Assembly: GCF_003725735.1 (NCBI RefSeq)
Contig: NZ_RJTM01000035.1
Span: 1 to 64,000 of the forward strand
Source of the DNA: Sinomicrobium pectinilyticum
GTDB lineage: Bacteria > Bacteroidota > Bacteroidia > Flavobacteriales > Flavobacteriaceae
Direction: 5' to 3'
Length of the DNA: 64,000 nt
The position numbers and the translations under genes are program-made. This document shows, in pieces, positions 24,350-33,390 of this stretch (the stretch's first letter is position 1; each line of letters begins with the position of its first letter). The notes beneath the pieces were generated by a model. The model was given only the letters and a program-made list of their open reading frames with translations. It had not been told where the DNA came from and did not search any database.

Positions 24350-25180
24350 TTGAAAAAGCGCAAAGTAGAGATTGTCGTCATATCGGATGTTCACCTTGGC
24401 ACTTATGGTTGCCATGCCGGCGAACTGCTCTCTTACCTGAACAGCATAAATCCGGAAAAGCTTATCCTCAACGGGGACATCATAGATATCTGGCAATTCC
24501 GGAAACGCTATTTTCCTAAAAAACACCTCCAGGTCATCAAAAAAATCATAGACCTCTCCACCAAGGGGACCCAGGTTTTTTACATCACCGGGAACCACGA
24601 CGAAATGCTTCGGAAATTCAGCGATGTAACCATGGGAAACATCGCTATCCTGGACAAATTATCACTGAAACTGGACGGGAAAAAAGCCTGGATCTTCCAC
24701 GGTGATGTTTTCGATGCTTCCATACAACACACCAAGTGGATCGCCAAACTCGGAGGCTGGGGATATGATTTCCTCATATTGTTCAACAGGTTTATAAACT
24801 GGATACTGGTAAAAATGGGAAGAGAAAAATATTCTCTTTCCAAGAAAATAAAAAACAGTGTAAAAAAGGCCGTAAAATATATTAATGATTTTGAAAAGGT
24901 AGCTGCCGACCTGGCCATACAAAACGGATATAAATATGTGATATGCGGTCATATCCACCAGCCCAAGATGATCCGGAAAGTGAACAGGCACGGTACTTGC
25001 CTTTATCTCAATTCCGGTGACTGGGTAGAAAACCTCACTTCCCTGGAGTACCATAAGAAACACTGGGAACTCTATAGCTTTAACGATGATAAGTTAAGTC
25101 CTTTTTATACTGATGAAGATCTGAAGTCCATGAGTTATAAAGATCTGCTTGCCGCCATAACCATAACCGGAAAGAAGTAA
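24350..25180 (+). CDS. UDP-2,3-diacylglucosamine diphosphatase-like metallophosphatase
   Basis: A 276-residue calcineurin-like phosphoesterase. The metal-site motifs appear in order: DVHLG (residues 14-18), NGDIID (about 42-47), GNHDE (about 84-88), FHGDVFD (about 120) and GHIHQP (about 203-208). The order and spacing match the LpxH-type enzyme group that removes UMP from UDP-diacylglucosamine in lipid A synthesis. The start is a TTG, giving the usual KKRKVEIVVISDVH N-terminus; no ATG is available upstream. It stands alone. Confidence 0.87.
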   Translation: MKKRKVEIVVISDVHLGTYGCHAGELLSYLNSINPEKLILNGDIIDIWQFRKRYFPKKHLQVIKKIIDLSTKGTQVFYITGNHDEMLRKFSDVTMGNIAILDKLSLKLDGKKAWIFHGDVFDASIQHTKWIAKLGGWGYDFLILFNRFINWILVKMGREKYSLSKKIKNSVKKAVKYINDFEKVAADLAIQNGYKYVICGHIHQPKMIRKVNRHGTCLYLNSGDWVENLTSLEYHKKHWELYSFNDDKLSPFYTDEDLKSMSYKDLLAAITITGKK

Positions 25181-25572
25181 TTATTTCCGGCTCCCAACCG
25201 CGTAAAAATCCTTCTTTATCTTATTTCAACTACAAACAGGGGTAAAAGTTATTAACAATTTTAAGGAGAGCACTAAGCCCTGTAAAAAACTACACTTCAG
25301 AATATTACACTTAAAATTCTGTTCCTAAAATCACTTTTCTTAATAATCTATCCACCCTTTTAGCTGCTATTTCACCTAAAGCCTTCTCTTAGGTATAAAG
25401 GACAGGGTATAATTCTGTAAAATATCGAGTAATTTTTTAATCTGAAAGTGCCTTCCCCCTCCTGATGACCACCATTGAGCAATAATAACCTGCCCAATGG
25501 CATAAAAAGGCATTATTACAGGTATTTCACAGGGTTGTCCCGGTAAGAGTTTAACCGAGTAAAATTTTGAAT
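25181..25572. other. Intergenic spacer without a recognised gene
   Basis: About 390 bases between the metallophosphatase and the short sigma-like gene. It holds no open frame of note, no tRNA and no strong hairpin. The last part has the A/T-rich composition of a promoter region, but a consensus -7 box with proper spacing was not found. Confidence 0.5.
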
Positions 25573-25908
25573 ATGGAAAATTCTCAAGAAAAAATTTCTA
25601 CCGAAAATGTATTATTATCTCTTAAGGAAGGGGACATTAACGCTTATATGAACATTTATGAACATTACCATTCCCGTATTTACAGCTTTGCCCTGTCCTT
25701 CCTGAAATCGGAAGATATCAGCCGGGAGATTACCGCGGAAGTTTTCACCGAAGTCTGGGAAAGAAGATCGGAAATCGAGCCCGATACCTTCGACTCTTTC
25801 CTGATTTCCGTATGCAGTAACCACGTTTACAAAAAACTCCGCAGTACTTTTAACGAGAATGATTCCAGGAAAAAACTGTGGAACAGAATGAAACCGGGAA
25901 GTAACTGA
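25573..25908 (+). CDS. ECF sigma-like protein with region 2 only
   Basis: A 111-residue protein that matches region 2 of extracytoplasmic-function sigma factors: the helix SRIYSFALSFLKSEDISREITAEVFTEVW... covers 2.1-2.2 and the later part with SVCSNHVYKKLRS covers 2.4. Region 4, which reads the -35 box and completes a normal 180-200-residue sigma factor, is absent, and the frame ends cleanly with no region 4 remnant behind it. It may be a truncated gene or a small protein that binds core polymerase or an anti-sigma factor. An in-frame TTG two codons upstream was rejected in favour of the ATG. Confidence 0.65.
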   Translation: MENSQEKISTENVLLSLKEGDINAYMNIYEHYHSRIYSFALSFLKSEDISREITAEVFTEVWERRSEIEPDTFDSFLISVCSNHVYKKLRSTFNENDSRKKLWNRMKPGSN

Positions 25909-25932
25909 GAGACAAAAAACAGCAGCATTAAA

Positions 25933-26778
25933 TCACCTGAAGAGTAGTTGTGAAAACTGGTAAAGGTCATTCCTCCAAACGGAAAAATCATGCTGTCCCG
26001 GTTCTACATAATAGGTATGAGGAATCCCTTTTTTAGCAAGGTACTGATGGGTCCGTTCACTGATATACAGAAGTTCGTCTTCCTGACCGCAGGAAATCCA
26101 CAGTAACCGGAGATTACGAATAGCTTTCCCCGGCCTGGGTACAAGTTTTTCCGGGACTCTGGTGTTCGGGGCGGGAGAAAAAGCCCCTATCCAGGCAAAT
26201 GTTTCCAGATGACCAAGACCGAAATTGAGCGCTTGTCCTCCTCCCATAGATAAACCTGCAAGAGCACGGTTATTCCGGTCCTTATATACGGGATAATTGG
26301 CTTCCACAAAAGGAATCAGGTCATCCAGGAGGTCATTTTCAAAATCGGAAAAAGCTCTTATCTTTTCCTTATCAAATATATTATCCCCTGCCCGGTCATC
26401 TTTCATTGCCCTGCCATTTGGCATGACTACTATCATAGGTTCCAGCTTTTCCCGGGCATACAGGTTATCAAATATTACATTCGGTTTTCCGTGATAATAC
26501 CATTCTGTTTCATCTCCTCCGATTCCGTGCAGCAGGTACAAGACATTGTATTTCCTGTCCCTTGAAAAACCCGGCGGCGTATATATGGTGACTTTACGGT
26601 CCGTTCCCACAGTTTTCGAAGCATATTCCAGTGTTTCCACCTTGCCCTTGGGGATATCCGCACGGATGGAATCAAAACCTGCCGGAGTGTTCATATCTCC
26701 CGATTGGGCCAGGATAGGGAAAACCATACTCAACAACAGGAGTATAAGGTACAGATATTTACTTTGAAAATATATCAT
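25933..26778 (-). CDS. Exported esterase of the CE1 / enterochelin-esterase-like family
   Basis: A 281-residue alpha/beta-hydrolase with a signal peptide ending ILAQ. The nucleophile elbow GLSMGGG lies near residue 175 and the C-terminal His in GQHDF near residue 265; the oxyanion region LLHGIGGDETEW is near residue 85. Relatives include feruloyl and acetyl xylan esterases and siderophore esterases. It lies 41 bases downstream of ppx on the same strand, so it may be transcribed with the polyphosphate genes, although no functional link is evident. Confidence 0.82.
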   Translation of the reverse strand: MIYFQSKYLYLILLLLSMVFPILAQSGDMNTPAGFDSIRADIPKGKVETLEYASKTVGTDRKVTIYTPPGFSRDRKYNVLYLLHGIGGDETEWYYHGKPNVIFDNLYAREKLEPMIVVMPNGRAMKDDRAGDNIFDKEKIRAFSDFENDLLDDLIPFVEANYPVYKDRNNRALAGLSMGGGQALNFGLGHLETFAWIGAFSPAPNTRVPEKLVPRPGKAIRNLRLLWISCGQEDELLYISERTHQYLAKKGIPHTYYVEPGQHDFSVWRNDLYQFSQLLFR

Positions 26779-26819
26779 GCCGGTTGGTCGGGTAGTTAAT
26801 TGGTCAGGCCCGGTAAATA

Positions 26820-27716
26820 TCAGCTCTCCTTCTCGTTGTAATAAAGCAATTTTACGATCCCGTCCGATAATCCTATTTTAGGAACATGTATCTTCTTAGC
26901 CCCGCTCCATTTGGTAGCGGAAAGAAATATACGCGTCGCGGGAATAATAACATCTGCCCTGTCGGGGTTTAATCCCAGTTCGGATATCCTGTCCTCATAG
27001 CTGATACTTTGCAAGAATTGGTACTGGGCGTTTAACCAGATGTAGGACAAGGGTTCGCCGGGCTTCCTCCCGGACATTTTATACAGTTTGTTAATATTTC
27101 CCCCCGAACCTATAAGGGACAGGCTTTTGAGATTCCTGGTACTTTTCTTTATCCATTTTTCTATTTCTTTCCATACGCCTTCTTCCACCATCTCATTGAG
27201 CAACCGCACCGTTCCTATTTTAAAAGATCTGGAAGCTGCTATTTTGCCGTTCGTAAATATGGTGAATTCGGTGCTTCCCCCTCCCACATCTACATACAGA
27301 TAAGATTTTTCCGTATCGATGAGCTGGTGAAGGTCTGTAGAAGCTATTATGGCCGCCTCCTTTTTTCCGTCTATGATCTCTATACGTATACCTGACTTTT
27401 TTTCTATCTCCGCCGCCAGTTCATTACCGTTGTTCGCTTCCCGCATCGCAGAGGTGGCACATGCCATGTACTTCTCCACATTATGGACCTTCATCAGCAA
27501 TTTAAAAGCTTTCATGGCGTCTACCATGCGAATGGCATTGCCCCTGGATATTTCTCCCACAGTAAAAGAATCCTGTCCTAAACGGACCGGGACCCTTACC
27601 AGGGAACTTTTTTTGAACTGGGTTTCTTTTCCCGTTTCTTCAATTACGTTGTTAATCAATAACCTTATGGCATTGGAGCCAATATCAATAGCAGCAAATT
27701 TTCGTATTCTAATCAT
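26820..27716 (-). CDS. ppx: Exopolyphosphatase / pppGpp phosphatase family
   Basis: A 298-residue ASKHA-fold phosphatase of the Ppx/GppA family. The N-terminal phosphate-binding motif AAIDIGSNAIRLL is at residues 8-20 and the second nucleotide loop DVGGGSTEF near residue 145. It is the short, two-domain form without the C-terminal HD domain of the E. coli enzyme. It releases phosphate from polyphosphate or acts on pppGpp. The gene is downstream of ppk with a 121-base gap, and synthesis and breakdown of polyphosphate are thus encoded together. Confidence 0.88.
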   Translation of the reverse strand: MIRIRKFAAIDIGSNAIRLLINNVIEETGKETQFKKSSLVRVPVRLGQDSFTVGEISRGNAIRMVDAMKAFKLLMKVHNVEKYMACATSAMREANNGNELAAEIEKKSGIRIEIIDGKKEAAIIASTDLHQLIDTEKSYLYVDVGGGSTEFTIFTNGKIAASRSFKIGTVRLLNEMVEEGVWKEIEKWIKKSTRNLKSLSLIGSGGNINKLYKMSGRKPGEPLSYIWLNAQYQFLQSISYEDRISELGLNPDRADVIIPATRIFLSATKWSGAKKIHVPKIGLSDGIVKLLYYNEKES

Positions 27717-27837
27717 ATATAACCTGTTGGCGGGAGCACCTTGTCCCCTTGTCCCCGGTTCGTAGCTGTCTTTCGGTTTCTTTTATATTGCAGGCCCGAA
27801 AACGAACCGTTTATATTTTCAATATATCCTTAGCTTT

Positions 27838-29934
27838 CTATTTTAATTTTTGCAAATAATAATCATAGGTAGCAAACTGCGAGCGTACTTTTGGAAGGTT
27901 GTTTTTACGGTAGGCATTATCCTGCTTTCCGGAAATAACCCTTGCCTTTACATTATCGCTCCAACCTATTTCGAATGTTTCCAGGAGCTCTTTTTTTATC
28001 TCATCATCATAGATGGGGCAACTCACCTCCACCCGGTTATCTATATTCCTCGTCATCCAGTCCGCAGAAGAAATATAGACCTTCGGATCTCCCCCGTTTC
28101 CAAAGATAAACAATCTGGGGTGTTCCAGAAACTTATCCACAATACTTATCACTTCGATATTTTCACTCATACCTTTTACCCCGGGTATCAGGCAACAGGC
28201 TCCTCTTACGATCATCTGTATTTTTACGCCCGCCCTGCTGGCTTCGTAAAGCTTGTCCACCATCTTGTAATTGGTAATGCTGTTCATCTTCAGCTTCAGG
28301 TACCCTTCTTTTCCGGCCTTCGTATTGGCTATCTCCCTGTCAATAAGCTTCGAAAAAACTTTTCCCGTATAATGGGGAGAGACTACCAGGTGCTTGTATT
28401 TGTTGATTTTGTATGTTGTTTCAAAGAAATCAAATACCGTATTCACTTCCTTCAGTATGGCCTGATTGGAAGTAAACAGGGTATAATCCGTATAAATTTT
28501 CGCCGTAGCCTCATTAAAATTCCCTGTACTGATAAAACCGTAACGTTTTATCCGGTCGTGTTCTTCCCTTTCTATCAGACATATCTTGCTGTGTACCTTC
28601 AGGCCGGGGACCCCGAAAATAAGCTTGATCCCTTCACTTTGCAACTGTTCGGCATACTCTATGTTTGCCTCTTCATCAAAACGCGCCTGCAGCTCTATCT
28701 GTACGGTTACCTGTTTGCCGTTCTTTACGGCATTAATGAGGCTACTTGCTACCTGGGATGCCTTGGCAAGGCGGTATACCGTAATCTTTATGGTCCGCAC
28801 CTTCGGGTCCAGGGCAGCTTCGCGGAGAAAACGTATCACATAGGAAAAGGTGTGATACGGGGCAAAGAGAAGATAATCTTTTTTCGCAATCTTTTCCAGT
28901 ACGCTTCCCTGCAAGCTTAATCCTTCCACCGGTAAAGGGGGTACTTTATCGTATAGCAGGTCTTCCCTGCCCAGGCTGGGAAAATTCATGTAATCCCTCC
29001 GGTTGTGATATCTTCCCCCCGGAATTACACTGTCTGTATTCTTGATCCGCATTTTATTCTTCAGGAACCTTAACGTGTCCTTATCTATCTTGTCGTCATA
29101 CACAAAACGCACAGGCTCGCTTATTTCCCGTCCTTTAACACTGCTGGATATTTTTTCTATAAAACTCTTGCTAAGGTCATTGTCGATATCTAGTTCCGCA
29201 TCCCTTGTTATTTTAATCATATGGGCAGAAAGCGATTCGTAGTTAAAAATATTAAAAATGGTATGCATACAATACCTCACCAGATCGTCCAGGATAATGA
29301 TATAGCTTTTATCCCCTTCGTTGGGCAATACGACAAAACGATCAATGTCCTTCGGTATCTCGATCAGGGCATAACGTATTTCATTGGGCTCGGAAGAAAA
29401 GATATTTTTCAGTGCCCCCGGCTTCTTCTCCTTTTTCATTACCATCTTAACCGCCAGGTAAGCCGCACTGTCCTTCAGCAACGGAAATTCGGCAAGATCG
29501 TTAAGGATAATGGTTACAAGTGCCGGACTGACCTTTTGTACGAAGTAATTGACCACGAATTGCTTTTGGGATTCGGAAACTTCGGTCTCATTGATAATAA
29601 AAATATTTTCCTTCTCCAGTTGTTTTTCAATATAGCGAAGGATATTCTGGCTTTCCGCCTGTTGTTTTATCACTATCTGTGTAATGTCTTCCAGCAGGTC
29701 TTTGGCCACTTCGCCCCCAAGGGCACTTTTTCCTTTCCGCCCGGCAAGTGCTATACGCTTTACAGTGGCATACCTCACCTTAAAAAACTCATCCAGGTTA
29801 TTGGAAAATATCCCCAGGAAACGCAACCTGTCTATAAGCGGCACGGTCTCATCGGCTGCTTCCTGTAATACCCTGGCATTAAATTGTAACCAGCTAAGTT
29901 CCCGGTTAATGTATTGGTTTCGTGTTATCTCCAT
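27838..29934 (-). CDS. ppk1: Polyphosphate kinase 1
   Basis: A 698-residue enzyme that polymerises ATP gamma-phosphate into polyphosphate. The N-terminal block YINRELSWLQFNARVL at residues 8-23, the central ARFDEEANIEYAEQL segment, the autophosphorylated His in GLKVHSKICLIE near residue 445 and the second HKD-like region near residue 600 mark a full-length PPK1. It starts eight bases after the stop of sixA, so the two are surely co-transcribed, with ppx further downstream. Confidence 0.95.
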   Translation of the reverse strand: MEITRNQYINRELSWLQFNARVLQEAADETVPLIDRLRFLGIFSNNLDEFFKVRYATVKRIALAGRKGKSALGGEVAKDLLEDITQIVIKQQAESQNILRYIEKQLEKENIFIINETEVSESQKQFVVNYFVQKVSPALVTIILNDLAEFPLLKDSAAYLAVKMVMKKEKKPGALKNIFSSEPNEIRYALIEIPKDIDRFVVLPNEGDKSYIIILDDLVRYCMHTIFNIFNYESLSAHMIKITRDAELDIDNDLSKSFIEKISSSVKGREISEPVRFVYDDKIDKDTLRFLKNKMRIKNTDSVIPGGRYHNRRDYMNFPSLGREDLLYDKVPPLPVEGLSLQGSVLEKIAKKDYLLFAPYHTFSYVIRFLREAALDPKVRTIKITVYRLAKASQVASSLINAVKNGKQVTVQIELQARFDEEANIEYAEQLQSEGIKLIFGVPGLKVHSKICLIEREEHDRIKRYGFISTGNFNEATAKIYTDYTLFTSNQAILKEVNTVFDFFETTYKINKYKHLVVSPHYTGKVFSKLIDREIANTKAGKEGYLKLKMNSITNYKMVDKLYEASRAGVKIQMIVRGACCLIPGVKGMSENIEVISIVDKFLEHPRLFIFGNGGDPKVYISSADWMTRNIDNRVEVSCPIYDDEIKKELLETFEIGWSDNVKARVISGKQDNAYRKNNLPKVRSQFATYDYYLQKLK

Positions 29935-29942
29935 ATAAATGA

Positions 29943-30428
29943 TTAACGTAAATGCTTCGGAATGACCATCAGGTATGTAGTACCTTTACCGACCTTTCTC
30001 CAGCTGTCCTCTTCAAAAATAATATGCACTATTCCCGAAGTAGGCAAATTGTCCGTATAACGATTTCCAAAATTATTGGAAACCTCCGTAAATGCATGAT
30101 TGTGACCAAAGATCATAACTTTTTCGTAATCGTCGCTTAACGTCCGGATAAAATTAAAAACCGACGCACCGGAAAAATCGTATAATTCCCCTGCTAACCG
30201 CAGTGTTTCCGGGGGGATATCCAGCATTCTCAAAAAAATAGTGCAGGTGTGCAATGCCCGGTTTGCCGGACTGGAAAACACTATATCCGGTATGGGTATT
30301 TTACCCTTTACATGTGAAGCCACAAGAATGGCGTCGTTAATTCCCTTTTCCTTTAACGGCCTGTCCCTGTCTCCTACTCCATACTCCCAGGAAGATTTGG
30401 CATGTCTTATTAGGGTCAGTTGTTTCAT
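29943..30428 (-). CDS. sixA: SixA-like phosphohistidine phosphatase
   Basis: A 161-residue histidine phosphatase with the RHG-type motif LIRHAKSSWE at residues 6-15 and a second catalytic His in GHNHAF near residue 110. SixA-type enzymes remove phosphate from histidine, in E. coli from phosphotransfer proteins. Because the gene is the first of the sixA-ppk1-ppx unit, and PPK1 itself is a phosphohistidine enzyme, a role near PPK1 is an attractive but unproven idea. No signal peptide. Confidence 0.88.
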   Translation of the reverse strand: MKQLTLIRHAKSSWEYGVGDRDRPLKEKGINDAILVASHVKGKIPIPDIVFSSPANRALHTCTIFLRMLDIPPETLRLAGELYDFSGASVFNFIRTLSDDYEKVMIFGHNHAFTEVSNNFGNRYTDNLPTSGIVHIIFEEDSWRKVGKGTTYLMVIPKHLR

Positions 30429-30504
30429 AAAACTATTTTTTGAACATTAATATGGTACGGAATCTTCTCTAAAGATATAATTATAGGCTTTTATTTACAA
30501 TTTA

Positions 30505-31152
30505 TCAAGGGGCCAGCCGCTCCTTTTTCCAGTCCAGTTCATTTTCAAGGGTATATCGTATCCGGTCGTGCAGCCTGTTGGGACGGCCCTGCCAGAATTC
30601 AACAGATACCGGCTTTACCAGATATCCGCCCCAGTGGCCGGGACGCGGAATTTCCTTTCCTCTGAATTCTTCTTCGAGCCGTTGCAGTTCTTTTTCAAGC
30701 TCTTTCCTTCCCGAAACAACCTCGCTTTGAGCAGATGCCAAAGCGCCGAGTTTACTACCATCCGGGCGCGATTCAAAATAACCGTCGGACAGATTTTCGG
30801 CTACCTTCTCCGCTATCCCCTTCACTATTACCTGTCGTTCCAGGTTAGGCCAGAAAAAGGAGAGACAGATATTTGGATTGGCCGCAATGGCCTTTCCTTT
30901 TTCACTGTTGTAATTCGTATAGAAAATAAACCCTTCATGCGTGTATTTTTTGAGCAATACCACCCGGTTTTTCGGAAAACCGTCCACCCCAATGGTAGAG
31001 ACTGTCATGGCATTGGCCTCTTCCACTCCCCCGGTCTTTTCTACCTCGTAAAACCAGGTCTGGAATAATTCCATGGGATTCCCGGGAGTACTGTCTTCCA
31101 GTAACTCCTTTTTTTCGTACGTCCTCCTGTAATTACTCAGATCTTGTTGCAT
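30505..31152 (-). CDS. pdxH: Pyridoxamine 5'-phosphate oxidase
   Basis: A 215-residue FMN-dependent oxidase that makes pyridoxal phosphate. The N-terminal LSNYRRTYEKKELLE, the FMN-binding block KNRVVLLKKYTHEGFIFYTNYNSEKG near residues 65-90 and the C-terminal signature FWQGRPNRLHDR (about 190-201) are intact. Length is normal. Stand-alone gene on the minus strand between sixA and a divergent acetyltransferase. Confidence 0.95.
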   Translation of the reverse strand: MQQDLSNYRRTYEKKELLEDSTPGNPMELFQTWFYEVEKTGGVEEANAMTVSTIGVDGFPKNRVVLLKKYTHEGFIFYTNYNSEKGKAIAANPNICLSFFWPNLERQVIVKGIAEKVAENLSDGYFESRPDGSKLGALASAQSEVVSGRKELEKELQRLEEEFRGKEIPRPGHWGGYLVKPVSVEFWQGRPNRLHDRIRYTLENELDWKKERLAP

Positions 31153-31352
31153 AGTTCGTGATATTTAGGAAATTATTCCGTACAAAGATACCGTTTACGG
31201 CTCATATTTAGGGTATCCCATACAAGATTCGGAGCTTTTTCCGAAGAAATCCTAGACAGTAAAACCAAGGGGACATGAAGTCATTTTTTGTTTGGAGGCA
31301 CTATAAAACAATCGTATAAATACGTATAATTGTATTGTTTAAATCTCTTCCC

Positions 31353-31838
31353 ATGAAGATCAGAAAAGCCAGTATCACACACGACTACGAGAGCGTATGG
31401 AGTATTTTTTCTGCCGTTGTGCAAACCGGCGACACCTATGCATATCCCCCGGAAACGACCATGACCGAAATGAAAACATACTGGTTTGCCGATGCCATGA
31501 CGACTTTTGTCATAGAAGAAGACGGTAATATACTGGGAACGTACATAATTAAGCCCAACCAGCCGGGCCTTGGCAATCACATAGCCAATTGTGGCTATAT
31601 GGTGGCCCCCCGGGCGCATGGCAGGGGTATAGGTAAGAAGTTATGTGAACACTCCATAGCCTTTGCCAGGGAAAGCGGTTACAAAGGCATACAATTCAAC
31701 ATCGTGGTGAGTACCAATGAAGTTGCCCTGAGACTCTGGCAAAAATCCGGTTTCCGGATAACAGGCATTACTCCCAAAGGTTTCCGGCATAAGGAGCTGG
31801 GTTTTGTGGATACCTATGTTATGTTCAGGGAATTGTAG
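31353..31838 (+). CDS. GNAT-family N-acetyltransferase
   Basis: A 161-residue GNAT acetyltransferase. The acetyl-CoA loop motif APRAHGRGIGKKLCEHS (Q/RxxGxG/A form) is near residues 90-106 and the C-terminal strand with WQKSGFRITGI follows. Substrate unknown; the closest general resemblance is to phosphinothricin/L-amino-acid acetyltransferase-like proteins. The ATG chosen begins the family-like KIRKASITHDY; an upstream in-frame TTG adds only six residues. It is divergent from pdxH. Confidence 0.85.
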   Translation: MKIRKASITHDYESVWSIFSAVVQTGDTYAYPPETTMTEMKTYWFADAMTTFVIEEDGNILGTYIIKPNQPGLGNHIANCGYMVAPRAHGRGIGKKLCEHSIAFARESGYKGIQFNIVVSTNEVALRLWQKSGFRITGITPKGFRHKELGFVDTYVMFREL

Positions 31839-31917
31839 GGTTAGCCGGGTAATGCCTTAAATACATAATAGCATTCCCTCCTGACCGGTCTCCACCTTCA
31901 AAACTCCTGGCAGACTC

Positions 31918-32445
31918 TTACTCCGCCTGCTTATCCGGTTCAAAATCGAGCGAAACGGAGTTCATACAGAACCTTTTGTGCGTAGGGGGCGGCCCGTCGT
32001 CGAAAATATGTCCGAGGTGCGAATTACACCTTGCACATTCTACTTCTATACGGTGCATTCCGTGCGAATTGTCCTCTTTATAAATAACACTGCCTTCCCG
32101 TTCGGTTTCAAAAAAACTTGGCCAGCCGCAACTACTGGCAAATTTGGCATCGGAACGAAACAAAAGGTTTCCGCAAACCGCACAGTAATAGGTCCCCTTC
32201 GTATCGCTGTCCCAGTATTTACCGGTAAAGGCCCGTTCGGTCCCCTGTTGCCTGGCCACATAATAAAGCTCCGGAGAAAGGATCTTTTTCCACTCCGCAT
32301 CACTTACATTGAGATGTGTTGTGTCCGTCCGGGAATAATACGGATTGTTTTTGTGCTTTGTTTCCATTGTCTGTTGTGCTTTACATATGCCCGTGGATGC
32401 CAGAAATACAACCGACAGCACCAGAGCGGTTTTTATCATCTTCAT
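31918..32445 (-). CDS. msrB: Peptide-methionine (R)-S-oxide reductase, exported
   Basis: A 175-residue MsrB with a signal peptide of about 20 residues (ending ICKAQ), so it repairs oxidised methionine in the periplasm or on exported proteins. Zn-binding CxxC pairs are seen (CAVCG and CARCN), and the catalytic Cys lies in RFCMNSVSLDF near residue 160 with the FDDGPPPT segment before it. The start codon overlaps the stop of msrA in an ATGA, showing translational coupling with the S-form enzyme. Confidence 0.95.
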   Translation of the reverse strand: MKMIKTALVLSVVFLASTGICKAQQTMETKHKNNPYYSRTDTTHLNVSDAEWKKILSPELYYVARQQGTERAFTGKYWDSDTKGTYYCAVCGNLLFRSDAKFASSCGWPSFFETEREGSVIYKEDNSHGMHRIEVECARCNSHLGHIFDDGPPPTHKRFCMNSVSLDFEPDKQAE

Positions 32446-33131
32446 TTGTTAGCTCCATGTTTTAACTTGTCCTTGAAAACTTTTTTAAACTTTTCCAGTT
32501 TGGGTTGGATCACATACTGGCAATAAGGTTCCGACTTGTTTTGATTGTAATAATCCTGGTGGTAATCCTTCGCTTTATAAAAGACCGTAAATGGAGCCAC
32601 TTCGGTAACAATTGGTTTGTCATAAGCCTTTGCTTCGTTTAGTCTTTTGATGTAGTATTCGGCCTTCTCCTTTTGTGAGCTGTTGTGATAAAATATTGCC
32701 GAACGGTATTGTGTACCTATATCGTTTCCCTGGCGGTTCAACTGGGTGGGGTCGTGCGCCACAAAAAAGGCTTCGAGCAGTTCGTCAAACGAAATTACCG
32801 AAGGGTCATAAATAATATTACAGGCCTCCGCATGACCTGTTTTCCCCGTAGTTACCTGTTTGTAGGATGGGTTTACCACCGTACCCCCCGTAAACCCGGA
32901 TATCACTTTTTTAACTCCCTCAAGTTGCTGGAACTGGGTTTCCACACACCAGAAACACCCTGCGGCAAAAGTAGCCGTGTCCATTTTTACGGCAATCATT
33001 TTTTCTTCGGACGGATGGGTTGGTGTCACATTCCTTCCTTTTTCCCATACTGTATATGCCGTAAGTGCAAAAACGCCTGCAAACAAGGATAAGCCCTTCA
33101 TTATCTTTACCATATTCTTTCTTGTCATCAT
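32442..33131 (-). CDS. msrA: Peptide-methionine (S)-S-oxide reductase, exported
   Basis: A 229-residue MsrA. An N-terminal hydrophobic segment (about residues 10-28) indicates export or membrane anchoring, which matches its partner msrB. The catalytic motif GCFWCVE lies near residue 59, followed by the usual GYTGG-like block (ISGFTGG) and the YRSAIFYH segment. The stop overlaps the msrB start by four bases. Either of two adjacent ATG codons could be the start. Confidence 0.93.
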   Translation of the reverse strand: MMTRKNMVKIMKGLSLFAGVFALTAYTVWEKGRNVTPTHPSEEKMIAVKMDTATFAAGCFWCVETQFQQLEGVKKVISGFTGGTVVNPSYKQVTTGKTGHAEACNIIYDPSVISFDELLEAFFVAHDPTQLNRQGNDIGTQYRSAIFYHNSSQKEKAEYYIKRLNEAKAYDKPIVTEVAPFTVFYKAKDYHQDYYNQNKSEPYCQYVIQPKLEKFKKVFKDKLKHGANK

Positions 33132-33390
33132 TGTATTCTTTAATTTTATAGCATATCAAAGATACGCCTAAAACCACAGTACAGAAAATATAAGAACTTC
33201 CCGTCCGGTTGTACATATTTCCCTCTGCATATTTTATGCCATTTTTCTCCTTTTCTCCAGAACACTTTACAATACGGTTTCCGGATTAAGGGAATTTTTT
33301 ACATGCCGGGAGGAAAAATTGCTATTTCCTGCTCTTTTATGCTTTTACACCTTTGTCAGACATAATTTATAAATACAAAAAATTAGAGAA

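Noticed and set aside
27850-28920. A 356-codon plus-strand frame
   Set aside because: It is antisense to ppk1, whose motifs are all intact. Aromatic-rich composition and no motifs mark it as a shadow.
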